Assembly (NCBI GenBank): GCA_964019425.1
Contig: OZ025786.1
Location: 310,001 to 374,000, forward strand
Length of the DNA: 64,000 nt
From: Flectonema sp. DT1601
Taxonomy: Eukaryota > Euglenozoa > Diplonemea > Diplonemida > Diplonemidae
Reading direction: 5' to 3'
In this document: piece by piece, positions 19,489 to 29,954 of the stretch
How positions within the stretch are numbered: the stretch's first letter is position 1
Layout of the letters: every line of letters begins with the position of its first letter
Notes under the pieces: generated by a model
Databases searched by the model: none
What the model was told of the DNA's origin: nothing
What the model saw: only the letters and a program-made list of their open reading frames with translations
Position numbers and translations under genes: made by a program

Positions 19489-22400
19489 GTTTTCAAAAAA
19501 AAAAAAAAAAAAAATCCTTTTTAATTTATATGTCTTTATGTTGTTTCCTTCTTGGCTTTTCGCTAAGAGATGCACAACTTTGGATACTATTAACATCAGT
19601 CTCCGACTTTCTGTGAATAACGTTGTTAATTTAATCCCATTCTCCTATGTCCGATACCCGTGATTTGTTTTGTTATTGTTTTTTTTTTTTTTTGGAAGCG
19701 CAGCTTTATCTTTTTGTGTATTCAAAAAGAAAAAGAAAAGGAACCTTCCTGTGTCAGCTGTAGGTCGGATGTGTTTCTTAATTGAAATCCTATTTTCTTG
19801 TTTCTTTGGTTACCTTTGTTTAAGAAAATACCTTATTCCCTTTTTTTTTAGTTTCCAAAACAGTATGCTGGTCCACTTCTTTAGAGTGTCGCTATTGAAA
19901 AGAGAATTTTTACTCTCTTTTTTTTATTCTTAACTTGTAGACGAATTGCTTTAACCTTTGTTTTTATGAGTAAAAAGAGAAGTTTTTTCTTTTTTCCCCA
20001 CTCGAATTAAAGCGGTTCTTTTTTTTTTTTTTCCCTCTCTAAAACGTACCTTTTCATTGATTAACAACAGCTACAAATATATGTTTTTGTTCTTTTTTTA
20101 TTTATTTATTTTTTTTTTCCCCCCCTTACATATTTCTTTTTAGTATTAAATTTTATTTACTATTTTCTTCACATTTGTTAAACTTATGACCCCGAATTAA
20201 AAAAAACTGTCATCAAAATCTTAAGAACTGAAATGTTGAGCAATACTCCACGTGATGTGCTTGACGAGCATCGTAGATGACTTTCGTCTTTGTAGTAGTC
20301 GCTTTGATGAGCTTTCTTTAAGTCTAGAAATTCGTTATCACGGATGCCATCATCTTTGATGCGACTTACATTCTACGTACATCTTGATACTTGCTCTTCG
20401 CCATGCGCATCGTAGGTGCCGTTCGTCTTCCACTCGATTTGCGTTCGTTGTCGAGATCGTTTGCATAATAATATTCTTTTTTCCCCCCTCAAAAAATTGA
20501 CTTTTTCCCTCTATCGCAAAAGCAGTTTTCCCACCCCTCCTTGCTTTTTCCCTCCTTGCTTTAACCAAGCTTTACCCACGGCTTCAATTGTAAACGCAAA
20601 AAAAAAGGGAAGAAAAAAAAGCTACTATTCTGAAGTGAAGCTTTTAAAAAAAAAAAAAAAAATCTTCTGTCACCTTACTTATCTTTTACTTATCTTTGGG
20701 TATTCTATTACTGTTTTTTTCTACATTTGTCAAACTGTCCTTTCAAATGCAAAAAAAAAAGGGAAAAAGAGACTTTATTTTAATTTTTTTTTTTTATACT
20801 GGGTTTCCGGGACAGGCAGGCTTTGTTTGTAGCCCCTTCGATTACTTCCTCTGTATTTCAAGTTCTTATTTTATATTTTGATTCTTGGTTGTGTATTGTG
20901 GATATTACTCTGGTGAGTACTCCACGCCGTTATTATTACAACTTTGGAGCGATTTTGGTTTTTGCACCTTTCCTAAATTGCTAACCAACTGTCATCTTTT
21001 TGCAGAGCATTTGGGTCAGCAAAAAAAATATGAAACAGCTTTTTCATATTTTCAGAACATTTTTCCAAGGCAATGCTTTTTTTTGTCTCAGTGTGTTCGT
21101 TTTCAAAGAAAAAAAAAATTCCTCTCTTTTCGTTTGATTCTATTTTCTTTTGAGAGCATCTTTTCTCTGAGGTGGTCTCCGACTAGGATATCTGATCCAC
21201 TTGTGTTGTGTTTTGTCGCTAAGGAGCGGCACAAGTGCTTGACAGACACATTTCGTTATATTTTTTTTCCCCCACTTCCTTCGTTTGTCTTTCTCTTCAA
21301 AGTTGCAGCTTTCCCTTTTTTAAAAACCTTTTTTGGACTCATGCTGCACCTCAGTAGAACCTCAATTTTTTTTTTTTTTTTTTTGTAGATCGCCTTGTCG
21401 TCTTCTCTTGGAATGCATCTCTACTATTTATCCCTCGTTCAATTTTTTCTTGATTTTCTTAATTTTTTAAATAAACTGGCTATGCGGGGAATAAACCTGC
21501 GGCTGTCTGCAAGCGACAGTTGCGTATTTTCTGATTGCTTATTGTCATTGTGGCATGCTGGTATATCGCGTGGGTTTTATCTGATAAAAGAATAGATAGA
21601 ATATGTGACCTCGAGGGAGATTGTACAAGTACGGTCTTTTTTTTTTTTTTTTTTTTTTACACAATCATTATCAAAAAATAGTTTTTAATTTTTTTTAACT
21701 CACAAAAAAAACGCCATGCTGATTTAATGACTGAGTCTTTCGTCAGCAGAGGGATGACCCGATTCTCCAACAGGGTGATTTATTGTTTTTATTTTTATAT
21801 TTTATTGCCATACTAATTGCGTTTAGGTGATCATATATAATTATTTTTATATATTATTTCTCGTTTGTCTTTTTTTTTTTCTTTTTATCTCCTGAACTTT
21901 TTTCGTTGTTGTCAACTATGGGTTCTGCGATGTACTTTCATTCGTGGAAGTTGATGCGGCAATCCTTTTTTTTTTTTTTTTTGAATCTGCAAAAAAGCCA
22001 AAAAACAAAACGTTTTTTTTTTTTTTGAAAAGAAAAAGAAGAAATATGTTCTCTATTGTCTGCTGTGCGACACCCCTTGCATTAGTTTGCTAATGTAAAT
22101 GGATAGACTTGTTGGTCTTTCAGTCTAATTGGATGAAAAAAAAAAAAAAAAAAAAAAAGAAACTCGCAAAAGCAGCGAGTATCTGTTGTTTTCCTACAGT
22201 TTCACATTTGCTGCTTTTTTTTTTTTTTTTTTTTTTTTCAATCTGTGGCTTTTGCCTAGTGAACATGCATAATTTATAAGAGAAAAAATTAGGAAAAAAA
22301 AGAAAAAAAACAACAACAACAACAACGCTGAATGTGTAATTGAACCTTTTGACGAGGTGCTGCAACATGACGCAACGAAAATAATTTAGTTGTCCTGATG

Positions 22401-22802
22401 GCGGTATGTTAGTCATCTTATTCTCCTTTTTTTTAATGGACGATGAGGAGAGCGCTTCAAAATTTACTCTCAACCTATCCTGAAATAAAACTTTGCATTC
22501 TGGAGTATCAGCAATGCTGTGAACTTCTGGACATTGTTTCACCTCTCTCTTTCTTGTACTTGTTTGTTTCTTACATATCTTTTTATATTATTGAAACATA
22601 GAAACCCAACCACCATCACATCGTGACAAGACATTACGCACACACAATACTATTATACTATTGGTGCACGAAAATCCTAATCCTTTTAATTTAGACTTTG
22701 AGAGCTGGTCAGGATTACATGTGCTGCCGAATAATTCCTTTTTATGTAAAGGGTCGTTTTGGTATTAAATAAAGTATATTAAAAAGAAAAAAATCACTGC
22801 AT

Positions 22803-22924
22803 TGATACCTGGGGTGACGTTTTATCTACCTGGCGTTGATCTCTGTAGTTGGTTGGTGCGGATAAATAAAACGTGTCTAAGCGTACCACCAAAAACTGAT
22901 TAGCTTTGACCTAACAAGGTATCA
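22803..22924. other. Candidate structured RNA or foldback element
   Basis: An outer inverted repeat, TGATACCT at 22803 and AGGTATCA ending at 22924, encloses about 106 nt. Inside, GACGTTTTATC can pair with GATAAATAAAACGTGTC. It has unusually high GC and few homopolymers compared with its surroundings. This could be a small structured RNA gene or a foldback transposon relic. No second copy was seen in the window. Confidence 0.3.
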
Positions 22925-23131
22925 GAATAGCACACACCACCGCCACTTAATTCTTTATCACTTCAGGGGTAGCAATATCAGGTTCAAAGATGTTGAATTG
23001 AATATCGATAATTTTCTTTAAAAAAAAAAAAAAAAAAAATCAGATCAGAAAAAAAAAAAAGTAGTTGTAAAGTCGACTAAAACGTTATTCCCTGAGTACA
23101 GTTAAGGTTATTTTTTTGCTTTCGCATTCTT

Positions 23132-23161
23132 GTTCCTTCTTGACTAATGTCAAGAAGGAAC
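23132..23161. other. Perfect 13-bp hairpin
   Basis: GTTCCTTCTTGAC and its exact reverse complement GTCAAGAAGGAAC flank a TAAT loop. It lies in the gene-poor interval far from any gene end. Function is unknown. Confidence 0.4.
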
Positions 23162-23660
23162 TCAATCATTGGGTACTTTAACGTTTGTTGACAAACTCAA
23201 AGATGAGTTTTAATCATCTGATTAGTATTAGTAAAGGGAAAAAAAAGAAAGAAAAAAAAAAAAAAAAAAAAAAAAAAGATACGTAATTCAAATAATTCGG
23301 ATTCCATAATATAGTGAAGGCAATTTATTGTTGTCAAAAGGTGAAGACTTTTTTTTTAATTATTAACTTACAGCCTGCTGTATCAATACCGCGCCACAAC
23401 AACTGTATTGAAGCTGTTATGGAAATGTATGGTCTCAGGCAGACAATTGATTTGCTGTTCTTTTTAAGTCATTTTTTTACTGGTTATTGATACCTGAAAA
23501 AAAAATACTTTGCAAAATATTCATGGTTGCACCTCTCTTTAATCTGACTTGCAATTTTCTTTTTTTTTTTTTTTTTTTGTTTGTTAACTAAGGGAAAAAA
23601 TAATATAAAAATATTGTGTGCATAAGAGCCACTTCTCTCCCTTCACTATGTTTTTTTTTT

Positions 23661-23787
23661 GCACCGACGAAGTCGGAGAAGAAACTATTCAGATTAAGGG
23701 CCGGTCTTTTTTATGTCATGTTATCTATTTCCCTGTGCGCCAGTAAAACTAGCTGCGATCAACAAAATATAAGGCTTATCTGAATGG
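23661..23787 (-). repeat. SINE-like foldback repeat, copy C
   Basis: A full-length 127-nt copy. On the - strand it runs CCATTCAGATAAGCC, GATCGCAGCTAG, GGCGCACAGGGAAATAG, CCGGCCCTTAATCTGAATAG, TTTCTTCTCCGAC-TTC-GTCGG, then the A tail (+ strand T run at about 23651-23660). The terminal arms and the hairpin are both intact. Confidence 0.65.
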
Positions 23788-24496
23788 TTTTTTTTTTTGT
23801 TGGCTTTTGTCCCTGGTGTGTAGATGGTTTTTATAATAAAGGCATTGGATTTGTGCGGTGCAAAATACTAATAAAGAAAAGGTTAAGTCACGCTGCCGCG
23901 ATTCTCTTTCTACCGAACAAGATGTTTCCGTGATGTTAAACTATTACTATGACCACTTGTTTGTTTAATTTCTTATTGCCGTTACCTCCTTTATTTCCTT
24001 GTACTTGTTAATTTTTATCTTCTTGAAATCACCCTTGGCACTGGCAATATAAGGGTGGTATTGTTCTTTTCTTTTTTTGCTCTCACGACAATACTGAGGG
24101 TAAATAATAATAATAATAATAATGCTCTACTAATTGGCTTATTTCATCTGCGGGAGGGGTTTTCAGCTCGCACAATACTCTTATTTCTTTGATGAGTGTT
24201 TGTGTTGTGGCAACTTTGTCCCGTCCATACCCGACCGTTTTTCCAGCTATTTTTCACAGGTTGCTTTGCGACCCTTGTTTTGTTAGTTAGAAGTTGTGTT
24301 TTTTATTGTTTTGTTGGTACTCTTATAATCACATTTTATTACAGTTTGATGCAAAAAAAATTTAAAATAGGATTTCCAGAAAGCCAGATTGTCCTCCTTC
24401 AATATGATAAGGTTAGTTGAGGAGCCGTTTTTATGCGTTTTAATGTACTGAAAAAAAAACAAAAACAAAAAAAATCCTACTCACAACAACAGGTAA

Positions 24497-25138
24497 ATGA
24501 ATCGAAGACAGTGGAAGGGAGGAAAATCTCGAAATGGCCAATGGGCATACCTAATAATTCTATTAGTATGCTTCTGTGGTCTGTGGGTATTGTTTTCAGG
24601 GGACAGTGAGTCTGACATGCGGGGAAAACGTCAACGACTTGCAGAAGAAAGATTAAAGAACTTATCTCGGAATCCCTACAAGAGTTCGGAAGAAAATTTA
24701 AAAGAGAAAATAAGGTCAGCTGTCGCGAAACAAAAACAAAAATTACCAAAGAAATTAAAACACGTCCTGAAGGATGGTAGCGAAACAGGTGAAGCAGCCC
24801 TACAAGCATTAAGAGAGAATGTCAATACTAGAAAAAAAGCTCTTCATGACCTTACTCATTTTCGTCAATCTGACGAAACCAGAGATGACGACTACAACCT
24901 TCCAGTAAGAGGAAGAGCAGGTGCAATTGAACTTGGAGAAGAAGCAATAAATAAAGATAAGCAACAACTACAGGAGGAAGAATCAAAAATAAGAGGTCGT
25001 GGCAGACCTGAACTAAGCGACTCAAACGGCAACGCAGACTCTGCAAAATCTGAAGAGGACCTTCAGGAACAGGAAAAGGCTGCACTTCGACAATGGCAAG
25101 AGCAAAAACTCAGACAAAAGGCTCAACGTCGGACTTAG
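24497..25138 (+). CDS. Small single-pass membrane protein with a charged tail
   Basis: 213 residues. A short basic N-terminus (MNRRQWKGGKSRNGQ) precedes one transmembrane helix (about residues 17-33, WAYLIILLVCFCGLWVLF), so the protein is probably a type II signal-anchored protein with the bulk in the lumen or outside. The rest is highly charged and helical (Glu/Lys/Gln/Arg), with coiled-coil-like stretches near 45-120 and 150-213 and an Arg/Gly patch (GRGRPE). The overall plan resembles Golgi type II proteins with coiled stems, but no family motif is visible. The ATG lies a few bases after CAACAACAG, a probable splice acceptor. It is the first gene after the long gene-poor interval. Confidence 0.7.
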   Translation: MNRRQWKGGKSRNGQWAYLIILLVCFCGLWVLFSGDSESDMRGKRQRLAEERLKNLSRNPYKSSEENLKEKIRSAVAKQKQKLPKKLKHVLKDGSETGEAALQALRENVNTRKKALHDLTHFRQSDETRDDDYNLPVRGRAGAIELGEEAINKDKQQLQEEESKIRGRGRPELSDSNGNADSAKSEEDLQEQEKAALRQWQEQKLRQKAQRRT

Positions 25139-25611
25139 GAATTCAGAGCACTGGCTGAAATCACTGAACACTTATATCTTGTGTGTAATTACAAATGTAA
25201 CCTCTGACATCTGTTTTGAGGAATAGAGAGTTTTGTGGTCCTGATCAGCATAAAGAGAGTCAACCAAACTACTTAAACATTTGACACCAAAGATAAAACT
25301 ACTGAATTGACAAAAAGAAAAAGCAATTTGTTCACAAATTGCCTCCAAGTTATCTTATGTTAGACTCGCACTGATTTAAAATAAGAACCGGGGAAAAAAT
25401 AAATAAAAATAAATAAATAAATAACAGTAATAATAAATAATCTTACTTATGTACCTTTTTTTTTCTCCTTTTTTTTTTTTTTAAAAAAAAAAAAAAATTC
25501 TTATTATTATTTTATATTATTTATCTGTTCATAACTTAGTTTAACACGAGAATTTAAATTTGAAATTAGAAACAGTTATTATTATCCTTTCTAAACATCA
25601 GTTTTACAAGA
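25139..25611. other. intergenic region
   Basis: 473 bp without a gene. It includes a hairpin GCAATTTGT-TC-ACAAATTGC at about 25323-25342, AAAT microsatellite-like sequence near 25400-25440, adjoining T and A runs at about 25457-25497, and a pyrimidine tract with CATCAG at 25588-25602 that probably serves as acceptor for the next gene. Confidence 0.5.
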
Positions 25612-28173
25612 ATGGGATGCATCCAGGACAAAGATCGTTTAAAAGTAACTGAAAAAGCAGTAGAAAGAGAGAAACTACTAAAACAAAAGAAACGATCAGC
25701 TCAAGAAGAATACGCGCAGTTGATAAGAGAAAAAAAAATAGCATTGGAGACTAAAAGGTTAGTGGAACGAGAACGAAAAAAAGCTGAAGAGCAAGCTGCA
25801 AGAGAGAGAGTGATAAGAGATGTAGAAAAATTAATAGACGTCGTTCCTCCTCCTCTGCTAAAACCTATCCATCCAATACCGTCAGCACCATTGTTAGAAA
25901 GGCTCTCGTCTTCAGTACTCGATGACGACAGCGAAGTTAAAGTCTCAAGAGAGTATACTATTCTGGTGGACCAATCAAGAACAATGAACACCAGACACAC
26001 ATCAGCTTTGGTTCGATTTATTTTTTGTCAGATGTTCGTTTGTGCCATTGTAATAATCTTATTGGTTGTTATTATTTCCACCCTTCGGTTCTTTGATGTT
26101 ACTCTGCTCAACGATGCCTTATCAAATTATAAAGAACTTCGAACACAACTATTGATTACCTCATTATGTGTCTGGGCCACAACCATTACATTACCCTTTA
26201 TAAGTACTCTAGAGCAAGGTGCTGGTTATGTTGTTCAAGTTGGACTTGCAATCGCTGCATTTGCGTGTTTACTGCGGCAGCTATTTTCGTCTTCAGCACC
26301 ATCGCCGTCGAGGACTACGGTTTTTTTGTCTGTGGTGTTGTCGGGATTGTTTTCCTGTACTCCTTCTCTCTCTGATAATCGATTATCTTCGAAACAGTTA
26401 ATCGCTACTTTGTCGCTGTGCTTTTTTCATTCAGTCACTTGTGTGTTTTTTACTGTAAACTGGACACCCATTCTAATTAGTGTTATACTACTACAGATGA
26501 AGTTAACGAGTAGCTATACACCTGAAATGGGTGAATGTCTTACTGCTGTTGGAGGTGTTTGTGTTGCTTGCTTAGCTCAAGACATTATAATGTCATTTTG
26601 CAACACCGAGTCTGATGCGTTTGTGGCAGCGGGGTTAATGGTAGGGGTGCTCACGGCGATATTATTTTCATGTTTCTTCGTTTTTAGTTCAAGGCGTTTT
26701 GACATCTGCAGAGACGTCGTCAGAGATATCGTTAAGCACACTGCTGCTTCGAATCCGCATGGTGTCACGCTTCATTTTTGTAGAGAGAGCAATAACAAAA
26801 AATTTGTAACCTACGAGAACGTTTCTTCAATGGAAATGGTGGAAGAAATCTCTGAGGGTAAATTATGTTATGGTGAAAGCACGTTGGACCCTGCATTTGT
26901 AACTGTGGTTCATGATTTCATGACAAAAAAAAGAAAGCCAGACTCTCCAGGACAATCAATAATTATTATAGCGGATTGCCCAATTTTATTTATGATTGAA
27001 CTTATGCGTACTGTCGCTCCTGTTTCGCGTGATTGCAAAGGTCCTGAGGAACTAACAGTTACAATGGTTCAGGTAGGTGACCTTAGAAACCTGCAACACG
27101 TATATAAAAACTCATCGAAATGTAAGTATGAGATTCTCAACTTCGTTCTGGCTTCGGATGTTCTTGCGGCAGAAACACATCAGCAATTTGCAAGCATAAC
27201 ATCTCCTTTTCATGGTAATAGTAAGGGTGCTGTGCCAAGTGCGCCACCACTCGCGTCACCATTGGGTGGTCCATCGTTAATTGTTCCTGCTGTTGGTGTG
27301 CAACCAGTTTATTCTCTTTTTGATAAAATCCCAAGAATGCCAGCATCCTTTCAAATACGATCACCTCTTAAGAAGATTCCCGTAGAGTATTTAAAGAGAA
27401 AATATGTTCTAATTGTAGACAGCAGTCATTCTATGCAAACGGCATCAAGAAATCAACTTCTTTACAAATTCTCTCTTCTGTTGGTGTGTCTGATGTGGCT
27501 CTCCACTGGATGCATACTGGTCAGTCTTTTTGCATATCTTGTTGGAAGTAAGGGAATCATTAGTAGACATGCTGAGGTTGCTAAATTCTGGGTTTGTGGG
27601 TTATTTTTCTTCTTGCTTGTTCACTGGGTTGTGGTTGAAATGCCGAAGACGAAAGGAGCAGTTGCCAGACAAGTTGCTCGTCGAATGATCAATCACATTT
27701 TCGACAAAAAGAGTGGAGGTTCTGGACTGTGTGATCTCCATTATGGAGTTGCTTTATACGATATAACTAAGACGGGAGCACTCGGAAAACTAGGTAAGCG
27801 TTCGTCGTTACAGAGTCGAATGTCTTTTATAATAGAGCAGTATGAAAATAAGTTTAGATACGACAGCAGTGCTCCAACTTCGTTTATAATAATAACCGAT
27901 TTTAGTAATTCTTCTGATTTGGTTTCGTTGTGTCAGCGAATGTCTCAAAAAGCTACTTCTCCTGATGCTTTATCATTTACGTTTGTACATTGTCATGGGA
28001 ATTTGTTTATCAAGTCAGCTCACGTAAGAGAAGTCCTTAGTAAGAATCCAAGTACGAAATGTAAATATAAAATATCTAGTGTCGTTGATGCTCGTGATAT
28101 CAACGACAAGATGACGTTTTCTCAATTTATTCAAATGCAAATGCCAAGTGAGAGGATGATAGTTAGTCAATAG
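25612..28173 (+). CDS. Duplicated VWA protein with transmembrane segments inserted inside each VWA domain
   Basis: 853 residues. The N-terminus MGCIQ fits myristoylation on Gly2 and palmitoylation on Cys3, followed by a charged coiled coil (about 8-75). Two VWA-like halves follow. Half 1: strand YTILVDQSRT with metal-site residues D120, S122 and T124, then about 250 residues holding roughly eight hydrophobic helices (about 130-365), then the remaining VWA elements (SIIIIADC, TVTMVQVGD) and a KCKYEI motif. Half 2: KYVLIVDSSHSM (D603, S605, S607), two transmembrane helices (about 620-675), then SFIIITDF, TFVHCHG and a KCKYKI motif. Both insertions have an even helix count, so both parts of each VWA can lie on the cytosolic side. 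The repeated order shows an internal duplication. VWA domains usually bind protein ligands through a metal ion. No known family of this design is recognised. Confidence 0.8.
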   Translation: MGCIQDKDRLKVTEKAVEREKLLKQKKRSAQEEYAQLIREKKIALETKRLVERERKKAEEQAARERVIRDVEKLIDVVPPPLLKPIHPIPSAPLLERLSSSVLDDDSEVKVSREYTILVDQSRTMNTRHTSALVRFIFCQMFVCAIVIILLVVIISTLRFFDVTLLNDALSNYKELRTQLLITSLCVWATTITLPFISTLEQGAGYVVQVGLAIAAFACLLRQLFSSSAPSPSRTTVFLSVVLSGLFSCTPSLSDNRLSSKQLIATLSLCFFHSVTCVFFTVNWTPILISVILLQMKLTSSYTPEMGECLTAVGGVCVACLAQDIIMSFCNTESDAFVAAGLMVGVLTAILFSCFFVFSSRRFDICRDVVRDIVKHTAASNPHGVTLHFCRESNNKKFVTYENVSSMEMVEEISEGKLCYGESTLDPAFVTVVHDFMTKKRKPDSPGQSIIIIADCPILFMIELMRTVAPVSRDCKGPEELTVTMVQVGDLRNLQHVYKNSSKCKYEILNFVLASDVLAAETHQQFASITSPFHGNSKGAVPSAPPLASPLGGPSLIVPAVGVQPVYSLFDKIPRMPASFQIRSPLKKIPVEYLKRKYVLIVDSSHSMQTASRNQLLYKFSLLLVCLMWLSTGCILVSLFAYLVGSKGIISRHAEVAKFWVCGLFFFLLVHWVVVEMPKTKGAVARQVARRMINHIFDKKSGGSGLCDLHYGVALYDITKTGALGKLGKRSSLQSRMSFIIEQYENKFRYDSSAPTSFIIITDFSNSSDLVSLCQRMSQKATSPDALSFTFVHCHGNLFIKSAHVREVLSKNPSTKCKYKISSVVDARDINDKMTFSQFIQMQMPSERMIVSQ

Positions 28174-28571
28174 AACTTATTTTTTGCCTAGTATTTTTAT
28201 TTCACTTTTTTTATTACTATTATTACTTATTTTACACACATCTCTTGCTCGTTTTCGTTGTAGTTTTCCACTTGATCTTCTCAGGATTGCTCTAATCACT
28301 ATTAACTACTTAGTAGTCAACTGAAAGCAATTGCTTACTAACATATAATCCTAACTATTATTTCTTGTCTTCACTCTCCCAAAGGGATTTTGTCCTCTCT
28401 GAGGAATCGCTCTATCGAGAGAAAGACAGCAAAAAAAAGAAAATCGTGAAGTCATTCACGATTACTTCTCCCATAGCAAGTATTCGTTTATTTCTGTAGT
28501 GTATTTATATTGGAGTATGGAATTGAGTTGGTTTTGTTAGTAATTATTCACATAACAGGACACCCGATACG
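28174..28571. other. intergenic region
   Basis: 398 bp without a gene. It contains a 9-bp hairpin AATCGTGAA-GTCA-TTCACGATT at 28442-28463, just after an A8 run, and ends with ATTATTCACATAACAG at about 28544-28559, a probable acceptor 12 bases before the next ATG. Confidence 0.5.
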
Positions 28572-29954
28572 ATGGTCGCAGCAGAGAAGTCGGGAGTTGA
28601 ATGGGAAAGTTTATTAAGGGAGAGCGACTATGCCGGGTTGGTTTCGATATTTCGAACAATTGTTGTGAATTTGCTTCGTACCAAACCAGCTAATCCGATA
28701 AAGTATGTCACTGAACATATTGATTGCTGGTTTAGCGACTATGAAGACGCTCAAATGGATTTTGGAAACTATGATTGGAGGCAACCAAGTTCAGACCTGT
28801 ATACAACACCAGGTCAAGGAGACTCTGTTGGAGAGTACGCTGATGTTAGACAAAATCTCGATTATACTTATCATGGATCATACATACCTAACAGACAGAG
28901 ATTACAAGATGTTAGAGTCAAAGATGTAACTGGAGCAGGTGTTCCTAAAGAACATCCTTGGCTTGTCTTTACTGCAGGTGCCATGGGAGCCGGAAAATCA
29001 CATTGCGTACGTTGGATGTGCGACAACGGCTACTTCCCCCTTCCTGATATTGTACAAATAGATCCTGATCGCTTTAAGGAACGTCTTCCAGAATGGGAAG
29101 GTTACCTCCAACATGATCCCTTATCGGCTGGTTCAATGCTCCGTAAGGAATCTGGTTATCTTGTTGAAATAGCACAAGAAGTAGCACTTAGTATGAAAAA
29201 GAACACTTGGGTTGATGGATCTTTAAGAGATGGAGAGTGGTACAAACAACAGTTTGATAGAATAAAATTAGAGCATCCAGATTACAGAATTGCGATAATT
29301 CACGTAACAGCTCCGATGGAAACAGTTCTACAGAGGGCTCTCTCTAGAGGGGAATCGACGGGGAGATATGTTCCAGAATCCGAAATTAGAGATTCCTTCG
29401 ACAGAGTACCACGAGTAGTGGATGCACTGACACCACAGTGTGACTTTGTAGCTCACATTAACAACAATGATGATGGTGATCCTACTCTGATCAAGTATGT
29501 TGATGAGCTCGGTAACACTGTCATAGACAGTAATTGGTCTTCTGTAAAGTCTAGATTCACAACAGATCCAGAACTAGCATCAATCAGAGTCGATGACTGG
29601 ACCACTCAAGTAGCACAGATGTTAAGAACAAATCGACTTGTCTTGTTTACAAAGAGCTACTGTTCTTTTTGTAAAACACTAACAAGTTTTCTCAGCAAGC
29701 TTGGGATTAAATACTATCTCGTGGAGCTTGACACGATGGGTCCTGGTGGTCTTGCGATTCAATTGGTACTAGGAAGAATGACAAGTGTGAGAACTGTTCC
29801 TCTCTTATTTCATCGCGGTATCTTACTCGGTACATGCGAGTCAATTATGCAAATGCATAAAGACGGTAAGCTGCTGTCTATTCTGAACGACGAAATTTCC
29901 GTTGATTGCAAGACAAGCATGCAGCAACCAGTATTGGTAGATAATCTTAGTTAG
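28572..29954 (+). CDS. Fusion of DPY-30/RIIa-like segment, zeta-fold P-loop kinase and glutaredoxin
   Basis: 460 residues in three parts. Residues about 18-52 (LVSIFRTIVVNLLRTKPANP) resemble the DPY-30/RIIa dimerisation and docking helix pair used by many flagellar kinases. Residues about 120-310 form a zeta-toxin-type P-loop kinase: Walker A GAMGAGKS with K142 and S143, then QIDPDRFKERLPEW, the VDGSLRDGEWY segment and the RALSRGESTGRYVPE lid, all family hallmarks. Such kinases phosphorylate small substrates such as nucleotide sugars, and eukaryotic members are not toxins. Residues about 350-440 are a glutaredoxin with a dithiol site C364-S-F-C367, the cis-proline motif TVP and a GTCES glutathione loop. 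The gene is intronless and intact. Location in the flagellum and redox control of the kinase are inferences. Confidence 0.8.
   Translation: MVAAEKSGVEWESLLRESDYAGLVSIFRTIVVNLLRTKPANPIKYVTEHIDCWFSDYEDAQMDFGNYDWRQPSSDLYTTPGQGDSVGEYADVRQNLDYTYHGSYIPNRQRLQDVRVKDVTGAGVPKEHPWLVFTAGAMGAGKSHCVRWMCDNGYFPLPDIVQIDPDRFKERLPEWEGYLQHDPLSAGSMLRKESGYLVEIAQEVALSMKKNTWVDGSLRDGEWYKQQFDRIKLEHPDYRIAIIHVTAPMETVLQRALSRGESTGRYVPESEIRDSFDRVPRVVDALTPQCDFVAHINNNDDGDPTLIKYVDELGNTVIDSNWSSVKSRFTTDPELASIRVDDWTTQVAQMLRTNRLVLFTKSYCSFCKTLTSFLSKLGIKYYLVELDTMGPGGLAIQLVLGRMTSVRTVPLLFHRGILLGTCESIMQMHKDGKLLSILNDEISVDCKTSMQQPVLVDNLS

Larger units (their letters stand above)
13062..24496. other. 11.4-kb gene-poor interval
   Basis: No ORF here has coding-like composition. 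Those present are Phe/Lys/Ser-rich products of T and A runs and are not backed by motifs. The interval holds dozens of homopolymer tracts of 10 bases or more, AAT and TTTA microsatellites (for example 13400-13418 and 24105-24124), three SINE-like copies, one copy of an 80-nt repeat (18176-18252), a diverged direct repeat (14037-14062 and 14224-14248), and several foldbacks. No tRNA, rRNA or spliced-leader gene was recognised by eye. It may carry short non-coding RNA genes that need covariance-model searches to find. Confidence 0.55.

Noticed and set aside
20350-20568. - strand ORF rich in Arg
   Set aside because: Short, no motif, opposite strand to all genes, and no splice-acceptor context.
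28972-29520. Zeta-toxin/epsilon-antitoxin system
   Set aside because: No antitoxin gene is adjacent, the kinase is fused to other domains in a eukaryotic gene, and eukaryotic members of this fold are ordinary small-molecule kinases.
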